Positions 36,176-48,700 of a DNA stretch of 64,000 bases are shown in pieces; positions within the stretch are counted from its first letter, which is position 1, and each line of letters starts with the position of its first letter. The DNA comes from Anisakis pegreffii (Eukaryota > Nematoda > Chromadorea > Rhabditida > Anisakidae), in NCBI GenBank assembly GCA_035041965.1, contig JAPYMA010000745.1:1-64000 (forward strand), given 5' to 3'. The translations under genes and the position numbers were made by a program. The notes beneath the pieces were generated by a model. It was not told the origin of the DNA. It saw only the letters and a list, made by a program, of their open reading frames with translations, and did not search any database.

Positions 36176-39100
36176 GAAGTTTCACTCGAAACCGAGTAAT
36201 GTACCGATGTCATTAATGCAGCTACAACATCATTGTGGTAGTGGTTGATTCCGAGATATTTTTGAAGTTTGGATCGAATTTTTTTCAGATGTTTCCTTGG
36301 ATAGGTATTTTTCATGGACATAGATTAGTTTATTAGGGAATGAAAGACGTCTTAGATGTGTCTTTGATGGAGACGAAATAAATTATCAGAGAAAGCGAGA
36401 GAGTGTGGATTTATATTACTGTCCTCTGTGTTGTTACTCGGCTTAATGGTGATAAATTGATTTTCATTAATCATGAAATTCGACCGTAGTATTTTGAAAT
36501 GAATTCTCGTGCATCTCTCTTCATCTCTGCCTTCATGATATATCCGGTTCAAATGTTATCTTCTTTGATTGTTTCTGTCTTTTGGAAAAAAATTCCATGC
36601 ACTCTGATGCTATCTCGTTCAATCCTTTTATCTTGTTGTCCTTTCATCCATTTAGGAATTCATTATTTAGTCATTTTTCTTTCTGTATTCTCGTGTCTTT
36701 CCGTTTCGCATTGTTCTATCCAATTGTTTTTCTCTTTGTCCTGTCATTAGCTAATAGAATGAGTATAAAGTGATTCAAGAGGACATAATCAAAGGTTTAA
36801 TTACGGTATCCTTTCGTATTTGGGGTCTGAATTTGTTCATAGTATAATAGCTACGGTATATGTTTGGGATAAGTAAGGTACATTTTGAAAGAGATATCGT
36901 TTAGAGAGATTTTGAGGATTAAAGAATAAAATTTGAATATTTCATGAAGGTTGTTGCAGTGTACATTTTGAATTGATTATTGAGTATTCGGGAGAAACAT
37001 CTGAAAATATAAATGTTGAATTACTAATGGTTCTAGAGATATGAACCCGTCTGTGAGTGGATTGGTTAGGAGCAGTTGAAACGAGTAAATGTGAATAGAA
37101 GTTGGGATTTGTGCACTTATCCTTCCAAGTCATCTGTCTCCTTTCTTCTCTTAGTTGATTCCTCTATTATCACTTGTCACTTACAGAGTTAATTTGTTGA
37201 CATGTGATATGATTGAATGTATTTGTTTGATTGTATTCTAAATTATATCCAAGGATATTACATCCAAGAAATGCAAAGATATTATATCCCAAAGATATTG
37301 TATTCAAGAAATCCACTCAATCACGAGCTACTTTTCATGAGGGTTGACAGTGTTCATTGCCATGATATTATTATAAGAAATTATTCGTTCCAGAAGAAAT
37401 GAATAAATTCAAATATAGTGATATGAGAGCATGTCAGAAATTGTGTGTGTCTGTCATCAACTTTGCATACGGAAAGGCTTTGAATTCAGCTTAACATCGG
37501 ATGAATAAGAGTGAGTTAAGCGAGGGTAATGGAATTAGAATGTGCTTGTGTATATAAAAGATATATGGCTGTCTTCTTCTATCTAGAATTAATATTAGCA
37601 TCTTTTTAATTAGTATTCGATATTGCTCTTGTTTATGTTATCTTTGTATGGAATTTAATCAATGCGATATTTACATTTTACATCTTAAGGGTTATGGTGA
37701 TATGAATTGTGACAGTTGTAATACCATAAGTTTAGACTTGTAATGCTCATCATAACAATGATAGAAACATTTGAATGGTTTAATAATTGATGGTGAATGA
37801 AGGTGATGAGTTGTTTAATTAGGCAAAGTAATTCATGTCAAGGTCTTGCAAAGAACTATCCACAGAGGTGTGTTAATTGCCTAATAACATCTTATAAGTT
37901 CATGCCGTTTCTTAATATCCATCTCACAATATCCCTGGAATGTGCCAAGAGTAATCATGTGCATTTATCCATTGCATCCATAAACAGATATACATTCATG
38001 TGTCTATACATAAGTATATGTGGATGTATGCATCCCATGGAACCCAAAAGCGAATCATTGAAAATCTTGTGATAATTGCATGTGAATGATGATGAGAGTG
38101 ACGATTATTGAATGTGCTATTGATGGGATTCAATGCACATGGAGGGGACAGTAGTCATAGATGGAGAGTTGAGATTGCAGTTGAGTAGTTTTTGAGTTAG
38201 TTGGTTACTTTACGGCTGAATTCACTTCACTTACTTTATCTCACCTGATCATATCAAATTATCGCAAGTTAGTTCGGACACGTTTTGCTGAGCGAATGAA
38301 TCACTCACTGATGTGCTACATGAATTCAGTATCGGACAAATGAGATTGCATTTGTTGCATGTGCTCGCATGTCGATTTTATCCATAACTTACTTATATCC
38401 ACTCTGCGGTTGTTTATTGCATTTATCGTATATTGAACTTTTTTGTGATAATAGGTTATTATTCTGTATTCATCTCGGTTATGGATTCATGCTGATGCTG
38501 ATTATTATGAAGTGTAGTTGAGGTATTAAGAATATCATTTTGAGGGATAGAAGAAGGTTGCTGCATTTGAAATGAACAAAATTGAGTGTACTGCTTTAAA
38601 ACTTTTGAGGTGGTTATTGAGGTGATCGGTTGCATTGTTTCAAGCAGTTCTTTTTTACATTTCATAATAGACATTATCATCGTTGTCATTGTTATTGTCC
38701 ACTCGCAAAACAATTTTTTATAGTGCTTTGTCTCATCGTTTCAATAGCGAATTGTTACAAACTCGTATGTCTTGTCAAGTCATTAGTCATTGCTGCTTTC
38801 AGTTTGTCTTTTACTGTTTTGATGTATTGCATGGTGTCATTTTGATGAATTAGTTGACGATTACGTGTTGATTAATAGCGTTTGATTAGAGAGGTGATTA
38901 TGAAGAGGGATTGTTGTTTTATGATTGATTGAGATGATGCAGGAGGGATATTGCGATTGCGATAGACTTTTCTGGATATTACGGGATTTATTGGGAAGTT
39001 ATGCCGTGATCCTTTAGTTGATGATAGTAGGAAGGATATTTGTTTAGTGGATAAGAGGTTGGATGAATGAATCATGTTTTTGAACTTGTGAGATCGATTG

Positions 39101-39321
39101 TAATCAAAGGCCTTTTGAAGGGTATATTTGATTATGGACTTGTAGATGTGTTGGTGAATATGAATATGAATGGATTTGTAGTCATCTTTCGTCTGGTGAT
39201 TGATTCAATTACATCATACTGCAAATCAAAATCATTTTCATGATTGAATTTAGTTTAGTTTATGCGAAATATTCACTTACAGTTAGTATTACATGGTAAT
39301 GGTGCAGAAATGCTGACTAGT

Positions 39322-39483
39322 GATGTCTCTATACCACTTTTTTGAAAACTGTTCTATTCTGTTCGTTTGGGCTCAAAAACGGCTCTGTTCTGTTCAAACT
39401 GTTCCTTCCTTATTTGCTAACTGTTCTATTCTATACCATGGAACAGAACAGGAATAGAACAGTTTAACTGGAATAGAGACATC
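39322..39483. mobile_element. MITE-like element with inverted ends
   Basis: About 160 bp with terminal GATGTCTCTATACC and GGAATAGAGACATC (inverted, one or two mismatches). Inside, AACTGTTCTATTC and GAATAGAACAGTT form a second inverted pair. It lies just upstream of the first recognised exon of the receptor kinase gene. Flanks ACTAGT and AATAGT may be a decayed target duplication. Confidence 0.6.
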
Positions 39484-39766
39484 AATAGTGCTGACCGATT
39501 TGAGGCTTTCATTCAATCTTGCGATCATTATACTGAGGAGAGTTTTTGATATAAATTTGATAATTCCGATTCCGTCATATTTATTTGTAAGAAGCCATTA
39601 TGTTGCATCCGATTGGTATAACTGTATTTGCAAACAGATTTGTGGTCATTGGTTTATTCTGAGTGAGGTTTATTAATTGAGAGTGACAGAAGATGATATC
39701 GATATCTGTTTGTAAAAAATGCGCATTTATATGATAAAGCATGATTAATAAATCACATCAATTAAG

Positions 39767-42700
39767 GATCGAATGTCGATACGGGAAATGTGGATGGTTT
39801 AAGTGTACAGGTGGATGATTCGGAAGAGAACGAAGAAGATAACGGTCAGAAGATGGCACCGAAGCCGTATGATGATCTCTTCATTGAACCTGCTGATGAC
39901 TACGACGTGGTTTATGGAGACTACAATTCTACGTGAGTTGTAATTACAGTTGTAGGTTTTCGAGACGTTTATGCGATGTTCTATTCTTGATGTTTTATGC
40001 TGGATTACATGAATTTTTGAAGGTTTTCGTCATGTCTTTTTCTTGCTACAACATACTGATGGTGCAACGGTTCTATAAGTTTACTATCATGTACATTTGT
40101 TTGTATTCATTTAATTGATCTCCTTTCACGAATCTAGTCTGAAATTCGACATCAGTTGGGAAGTGGGAATCAGGGTTTTGGTTATCTCTTTGTGGATTAT
40201 TTTGGGTTTTGTGAGGGATTGGATCATTCACTGGGGCTGGACTGGCTCTGAGAGGGTTTAGATGATGCCTTGGGATTGGAGGAGAGCTTGATAGTAAGGA
40301 GATTTTGGTGATTTCAGATTGAGGGGAATTAATTCAGAATATTGCGGGAGTTGTATAGGGTGTGGAAAAGCAATGTGCATTCTTGCTAGAGTCTTGATTT
40401 GTTGTGAATGGTCATTGAATCGATATGATCAGTTACCACATAATAAATGACACGTGTAAAGATGATTTATCTACTTTTATGCTTTGCGACCATTTATCAT
40501 TATTATTCATCCATTTATCCACTCTGATATCGCCTTTTAATTGTCTCTCCGTTGGATCTGTCTATCTTTCGACGTCCAAAGGATTATTTTCTGTCTGTGT
40601 TCGTGACTTTCAGCTTGGCCGTTCCCCGTCTATCGCTAGTGACCACTGCTGGTTTGGGGTTTGGTGTGAATGACTGTGTAAGATGACCCCGAGATACCTC
40701 AACAACTGACTGTGTAGGGGTTTGGGTCTGATTTGCCTATCTGGTTATCTCTGATCATTAAATCTCTATTCTTCATCCTCATCTAAAGTGACCAGTAAAT
40801 GACCACCATTGCATCATATCACCACTATTTACTCTACTAAGCAGGACTAACTGACCACTTGATAGATTACAAGCTTGATGGATTAGAATGTATTCCATTC
40901 CCCTTTCTATCTAATTGCATCTCAGAGTTGTGTGTTATATAAATATATTTTTCATTCTGTGTTCATATATCTCCAAATAAGCAAATCCGTCTCTCTACTT
41001 ATCGTTATATCTGCGGACCAGAGGATGGATGAGGCGAGGCCAGTTAAGAGTGTAGTAATCTAGAATGAGTGAACGGATGCATAAAATAGTTTACTGAAGA
41101 GCATATATCTCATCATCGTGGTTTATGTCTATCCAAGCCATTATTCTTATCGCCATTACGATTATTTATGAGCTGTTTATGTCGCTTTGATCTTGATCTT
41201 GTCCTGGTGTGCTATTCGTATAAATCATTTTTATTGCTTGTAATTCGTTACTTTAATGACTTTTTGCACATATTGTTTAGTGCAAACAGCTGTTTGCTTT
41301 GAAATTTATAATTTGTTGAAATTGCAATTGGTTGATTTGTTACATTCACAATTTGAAATTGCAACTTGATTCGATCCTTATTCATATCTTTTTTCATTTT
41401 TCTTCTTTACTTTGAAAAACGAAACGAATGGAAACTTCTTAACTCATGATTTTTTTGATAGCATATCGTTTAAAATTTGTGGAATTATGCATAATATTAT
41501 TTCTTTGCGATTCATGAGATTTAGTAATGTTCTTTGTTTTGTATAAGCTCGCGTATAAGCTTGAAGTGAGCAATTTGGTTGAGGTCTGGGGTATATGCAT
41601 CATTTCAGTATAATGTTGTCACAAGCGCAGTTCCGCTCTCACTTCATTTAAATTCCATGCATTTGGCCCTTAAACTAGCCTATGCTCAATACTCAACTCA
41701 TGTCCAATAGTAAATCTAGTTTAATAGTATGCGCTCGTTCATCCCCTCTTGGCTCTTTCACTTGTCTATGTTTGTATGAAAAATATGAGTAGGAATAACC
41801 GAACTGAACTAAGACAAAAGAACTCAATAAAGAAGTAAGTTTTATGGACTGCGAAACTGCCAACACACAGAATGCAGTAGTTGTATGTGTTATGCAGTGA
41901 CAGTGCTATGACAAGATGATTATAAATGGCTTTTGGGTGGATGGAATAAGGCAAAGAGAAGATGGATGGGGATGCGATGGTTGCTGCTTATGTAATGGAT
42001 GTTGTTGTTATTTGTTGGTCACTATATTTATCGTTCTGCTAGCAGCACATAACCTTGAATTTGCTACTGCCTGGAATGAGCTTTTAAAACAGAGTACATT
42101 TATCTATCCACCTCATTTACTTATGTTCTATTTATCATTTTAACGGTTCATCGTTTTTACTTAATTTATATCATTTATCCTGAACAATTTTAAGTGTAAT
42201 GAAACATCTGATGAGATTATTTATATGTGCTGTTTCGATTGATTATGCAGATGGATATGAGTTTTTTGTCATTTGATTAATTATGTTTTCATTTGATTAG
42301 TAATTAGTAATATCATTAGTGTTTATTTATGAGCAAATTGTGTGTAGTTCTCATTTGCCTGAAGATAATGTAATTGTTTTGGTAACAGTCTTGTAAATGG
42401 CTTTGAGCAAAACGTATTGACATTATATCGCACTTCATAATCGACAGAAATAGCCTCTGAGACAAATTCGTTATTTGTATTTGCGATGAGTTGAGTTGGG
42501 AGATCTCATATGTCCCTTTCTCGGCAAAGGCTATGTGCCTTCATATGACGACTTCATTTGTCTCTTGCTATTCGAATCGAACTTAAATGATTGATTCATT
42601 GTCCACATTCCTATATCTCATTAAGCTCATCCTCCTAAATAGCAAATTGCTATATCCTTGTATCCAGTACCGAGCTGGTTTAACGTTTAATTCTATCGTA

Positions 42701-45700
42701 ATGTTTTCTATTAGTTGCGGATATATTAATTGCCCGAGTTGTACTGCTGCCTTATTTCAGCTTTTTCATCCATATAAATCACTTTGTCTTTTTCGGTTAC
42801 ATCCTATTGATAGATCCGAGAAACTCAGTTTTGTTTTGGATTCTGGATTTTGTTTCGAATTGAGTTTTGTACTTAAATTCGACAGGAATTGCGCACTCAT
42901 ACGGCCCAAGCTTATAAATCTGAGACAACTCATGATTACGGTGTGCGCTGAAAAAATGACAAAGTCGTGATTAATTTTAGCCAAAATTTTGTTCACTTAT
43001 TTTCAGTTGCCATATGAGAGACTAATTGGAGTTTTTCATATTATAGTGAACATTTATTGTTTTTGGAATTTTGAATTTTAAAATGAAGAAACTTTTATGG
43101 TAGTTAAAGATGCAAACCTATTAAAAATGGTAAATTGGGGAATGTATTAGGTGTCATTTCATATTAGACTGGTAATAAATCATCAGGAAGTATTTTGATA
43201 ATGTCAGTAAAACAGAAAAAGTGTTGAAACCAGTTCACTTTTCAGAGACACGTAAATTCGTTTCAATGAATGCTTTTTGTCAATTGATGTTGATTATTGC
43301 ATGAGAATTGGTGAATGGTTTCTTGATCTCGACATATATTGTAAGATAAATTTGAGTTTTATTAAACATTCGTAAGATATGTTAAGGAGTAATGAAGCAT
43401 TCCGTCCTTTTGCGTAATGAGTCATGCTCGGTGTATCTAATGTAATCGAAATATATAATTCCAATTTCGAAATTGAATGGTAATCGAATTTATTCGACAA
43501 TGCACGCTTGTGATTATTTACCAGTTGTATGACATAATTGTGTCACATTTATCGATATCGATGCTATTGTTGTGAAACATTTTCGATATGCCCTGTCTAT
43601 AAGACAATTACGATTCTGAGTAATTGATAACGTAATTAAACTCATAATTACTATCGTAAATTGAATAACGCAATCGTGTTCCATTGATGATAAATAGACT
43701 CATCTTATAAATATCACTCTTTGAAATGTATCGCCGCTGTCGTCTGTATTTGAGTGACTTGACAGTAAATAACTTGAAATATCACCATATGAAAATAAAT
43801 AATGCAAAATAATAGTTTTGCGATTGGTTATGTCATTTGTGTAGATATTTACGAGTGCAGAAGTTTGAAAGTTCGTTGACATGATTATTATTATTGATAT
43901 TGTTATCGTTGCTATATTACTATATGATATTAATGATGCTATAGGATGGAAGATGGGACGTCTACCTCGAAACGACCTTATATTCGACTGAACTCGTTTT
44001 TGAGTAACATCACAAAAAACTCGGGACAGGAAGTTCGGTTCAAATGTGAGGCAGCTGGTAACCCGTTACCTTTGCATTTCACGTAAGTATTATTTTGATA
44101 TTTTTATTATGTAATATTGCGTGTGCTGTTATTATTATTTCATTATTGATTTATTAGGTATTTTCAGTATTATTATTATTTGCTCATTATATTTATTAAC
44201 AGCTAATGTAAAGAAAGTTTAATCGACTCTTTTGATGTTTGAATAATTGAAGAAACGATGCTGGCGTTTAGTCGATTCAAAGTTTTTGAAAATGTTTATT
44301 TTTTCAAAAATATTTAACGGGTCGAACTAGACTGTTTGAAAGTATTGGCTTCAGGTGGTTGAAGAATCATGCACCGGTGGAGAAGAATCGCAAGATGCGC
44401 ATAAAGAATCGAGAGTATTGGTCGAGATTGATAATAACGGATTTAGATGTGTTAGATAGTGGATATTATCAGTGTGTCGTGAAAAATAGTGTAGCGTCCG
44501 TGAATACAACTGCGGTGCTCAGGGTGCGTTCCTTCTTGCATGTCGCTCGCTCTTCATTTTCGTGGATTTCATTTCGTTTTATCTTCTATCTTCAACATTA
44601 CCAATTTCTTGTTTGTATTCGATTGATTCGATTGAAAATTGCCACTTTTCTGCTAACATTCTTGACATTGATCGTGTTTCTTTCCCAGTATCTTTCCCAG
44701 TAAGAGCGTTCTTTCTGAGTACCTCAACTCTTCGATCTCGCTCGCTCATGCTAAACAAGTCTGGTCTGTTTGGTGATTGCTAAGATCTAGTATGCTTATT
44801 TTGTCTGATGATATCCAATCAGAAACTTCTCATTGATGAATTATCTGTTTAAAAGTATACCAATATCAGCTTATCACTGCAACATACTTCGAGCAGAAAA
44901 GAAAATTAGGAAATGAAAACGGTTTAGATGACCGGGGAGAGGGGAGGGGGAGGTACGGCAGTAGTTTAGCGCAGTCGGTTAATAACTCAATTCATGCACA
45001 GGCGATTAGCTGGAACTTTGTGAACGTTGTTAATTCGAGTCGCTTTGTTGACAAAGATTTTGAATATTTACTAATTTTAAGGTAAAGATTATACGCATTT
45101 CTAGATGATTATTGTATTTATCATTCATCTGATGCATTTATCAATGATATTAAGTGCGTATTAGCGTGTGTTTATTTATGGAATAAATAAACTGTTTATA
45201 CGTATTGTATTTACTTTGGTAAGCATCTTATCTTGTGGTATAGAGTCAAGTAAACAGTCGGACCCTTGAAAATAATCTCTTTTAATCGTATATGGAATCT
45301 TTTGCTTATTTGTTTATGGACTATGTCTATTGAGTCGCTCGTCTCACTCAGCCTTATCCTTCCAAACCCGTGTTTGACAGAAACGGACGGTTCTAAATTC
45401 AAGAGGGTGAATTGAATGAGTGGCTTTTGCCTTAATTCTATCTTAACTGTTGAGAAATATTTCGATATTTTGGTCGTTTTATTATCAAATGGTGGAAATG
45501 TTTTGAATTTAGATAGATGGACTATTGTGGAGCTAAGATTGAGTTTGAACATGAAAAAATGATTAAATGAAGATCGATGACGGAATTATTGGAAATGTAG
45601 GGTTGAATAGCATTGACATCGACGTTTCATTGCAAAATTTTGAACTTTTGAGTGACTGTGAAGAGAAATTTTGTGAAAAATCTTGATGAGAAACAGTCTT

Positions 45701-48700
45701 TTTTTTGATATTGCTGATTCGGAGATTTGTTTCCCTACTGGAATGTATTTTTCGATTTTTGAAGAGAATCACCTGAATGTGCTTATTTGATTCGGTAAGT
45801 GGACAACTGTCGGCATTACTCAAATCGTTGTGTGGAAATGTGAGTTAAACAGTGTGTGCGGCAATATAAGTTGAGACTTAAACATAAATGGTGAGTATCG
45901 CATGCATTTGTTCTGATCTAATGATTGATATCAGATCAGATCAGCGATACTCGTTCTCATCGTCGTGTCGGGTTGAGTTAGATTTTTATCTTACGTCTTT
46001 AATTCGTGCACATTGCTGCACTCGTTTGCGTTGTTTTAGACAGCTTTGGATTGAGGTTGTATGAGGTGCTGAACGTAACAGAAGCACGCGAAACATATCA
46101 TTGTTGCCATATTTTTGATTAATTGTTCGTTATCTCTGACAATATCTTTCTGAGTATTCTCTTTCTTTTTTTGATCGTTCATTTTTGTAAGCGCTATTTC
46201 TTAGTTCTTGTGTCTTATCAAAGACTTGTTTCAAGTTCATAAATTTCTGGTAAAACCTCTAGAGGATTAATGAAATGTGCCTTTGAATTTTTCTTTGAGA
46301 CTTTCGTCGAACTTTCATGGCTGTCCGAATTTTCCGAAAAACGACCACAAATTCATTGCAAATTCAAAAAACAGTTATGTTTTGTGACGGAATCACAAAA
46401 ATCAGTTGTTTTGTGATGGAATTTGTGATGGAACAGTTTCTTTATTACAATTCCGTTGAAATTCTTGACACTCGGTTATAAACTCGATGGGAGTTAACGG
46501 AAAAATATCATGTAAATATGCGATCACATATAGGATTGTAGAGAGAGAGTTGTATGGTTGTTATGTTAAGTGAATAGCGAAATCAATAAATGATCTGTTA
46601 TCATTTTGATGGAAAGAGATAAGAAATAATTGTTTGGTTTGGAGTTGATAGTGGTATTGTTATGGCTGCTTAGGTCGACTTTAGTATAAGTTATCAATGA
46701 ACATTGGAGAATCGTGTTTATTGTCGAATTGTTTCTATTATTATTGTCGTTGACTTTTGATGATGTTTCACGTGCAGCCTTTAGTTTGAAGATCCATTTG
46801 ATGATGTTTCACGTGCAGCCTTTAGTTTGAAGATCAATGAAATGGAGTTTATGCTGCAATTGATTCGTCTGATGCAACTTCTCTTTATGATTTATCTTTA
46901 ACATTTCCTCGACTTAAATTTTAAAATTTAAAATTTTAAAATTCGCATTGATTTCATTCTTTTTCATTTATACGTACCTAAAAGTTGTCCTTTTTTGATT
47001 GAGTGGCCCTAATCACTTGTATTCATCTCTCTCACAATCAGTGAAATGCGAACATTTCTCTATAAATAAAACTAGCACGCCTATTGAATTAATTGATAGA
47101 ATTAATTTTGTGTTATCTTGGTTTATCTCTTTGGCATGTTGATTTGAATTTATGGATTTCGAGAAGCCTAAATTTTTTTCCCTGATGCAATATTATTTCC
47201 GGGTATTCTGCTTGAAATTATAAGAAGTTTTTGAAATTCCACAGAGTCAACCAGACGCTCCTGATATTCGAATCTCATTCTTGATAGCTTTTCCATTTTT
47301 CGATATGTCCTTTCAACCGTCACATGAAAGAGTTCTATGTAATTCATTTGTCGTATTGTCATATTAATTGATATAATCTCTTGCTCCTCACATCTACTGA
47401 TATATCTCTTTAATCCAATATCAGCATCTGGGGATATGAGCTGAGATCTCGAATAATATTTGTATAGTGCAGTAATAATTGTTGACGTGCATATCAGTCC
47501 TTGACCCTTCCCTATATTATCAGCTGTACATCTACGATCAGTCATGTTGGTGTTGTATTGTAAGAAAATGCCTAGTTCTTTACTAAGTTAGTGGCTTTTG
47601 AACAATATTGATGGCAGAAAGGTTAATGGTGATGATATTGACGTAAGATAAACTCTGATGCGTTCTTTATTGGATGAGTCGATTGGAAGGCAATAATAAG
47701 GATCTGAAAAGATGGATTACTAAAAGACATGCACTGAAGCTCGCATATTGATGGACAGTTTGTCAGCACTATAGGCTATCCTCGGTTCACAAATAGCAGC
47801 CAATTTATGAAACTGCTCTTGCCGTCTTTATCTTCTTGTTTGTGACTTATTTCTTTGTCTTTTTGCTGGCCCTATTGCGTTGCGTTCGAATCAACATCGC
47901 CTACTACCGCCCTATCTTATCCTTCATTATCCTGTCTGGTCACATTGGTGATGTGGTCAGATTAAATCCTCAATCAATCAATGCAGTGCCATTGGCTCAA
48001 GCTGTAATGCAACTGTTTCATCATTTCATCATTATAACTGGGGTTGGGTCGGATCGGGTTGGGGTCTGCGAGAGGAGCTCAGGTCTTCGACTCTAGTCCT
48101 CATTCTCGCAACCCCCATCCCCATCTCTGGGGTTCTCGGCCACTAACAAGGTGTGGCGATCGCCGAGGTTGATTTCACTCCTACGGTTGAATCGGGACTC
48201 GGGGACCACCAGCACTTTTGAGGTTTCAGGGGCTATGGGAACCCCATCGTTATTATATTGACGAGTGTTCAGTGCGATTCGATTGTTCAGAGATGAATCA
48301 TCAAAATGTAAGCATGTAATGAACCGAATTTAAGTACATGCAAGCAAGCAAGCATCAAGCAGCATTCTGGTATTACTATGGCATGCCCATGTTTCATGCT
48401 CTCATCTAAACGTTACTTTTGTTTGGATGAGTGGGTAGATATCCATCTATCTATATCAGTTATTTGAATGAGTGCTTACACCGGATGTTCATTTGCAAAT
48501 GGAGAATGTAACGGATCGGTTTGGCTTTAAAGTCACATTGCTTTTTGCTGAGAAAATAACGTGTGCTTAGTGCTCTGTGTGTTGCCTTCATTCATCTATC
48601 GCTGTATCTGTCGATATTCGGTTACATGAGTAATGAATTTGTCAGTTCTGAGATTTTAAATCTTCGAAGTTTGTTTCTGGATAGATAGATAAATACATGC

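Larger units (their letters stand above)
19141..39766. other. about 20-kb gene-poor region; probably holds 5' exon(s) of the ROR gene
   Basis: No multi-exon gene could be assembled. The first AATAAA after the debranching enzyme is at 19995-20000. The ROR gene's first recognised exon begins mid-codon at 39767, so its signal-peptide exon must lie upstream, most likely here, but I cannot identify it. Scattered ORFs of 60-110 codons are expected by chance in DNA this AT-rich. Structured or repeat features inside are listed separately. Confidence 0.5.

Noticed and set aside
42587..42970. 127-codon plus-strand ORF with an ATG
   Set aside because: Lies in a ROR intron, has composition typical of translated AT-rich DNA (Leu/Phe/Ile/Ser) and no recognisable motif.
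47168..47545. 125-codon minus-strand ORF with an ATG
   Set aside because: Intact, but one or two ORFs of this length are expected by chance in 64 kb of such AT-rich DNA read in six frames. No domain, splice or composition support.
47836..48096. Hydrophobic open frame resembling a membrane protein
   Set aside because: No ATG at the start, no splice context, and it runs into the GC-rich repeat island. Probably pyrimidine-rich noncoding DNA.
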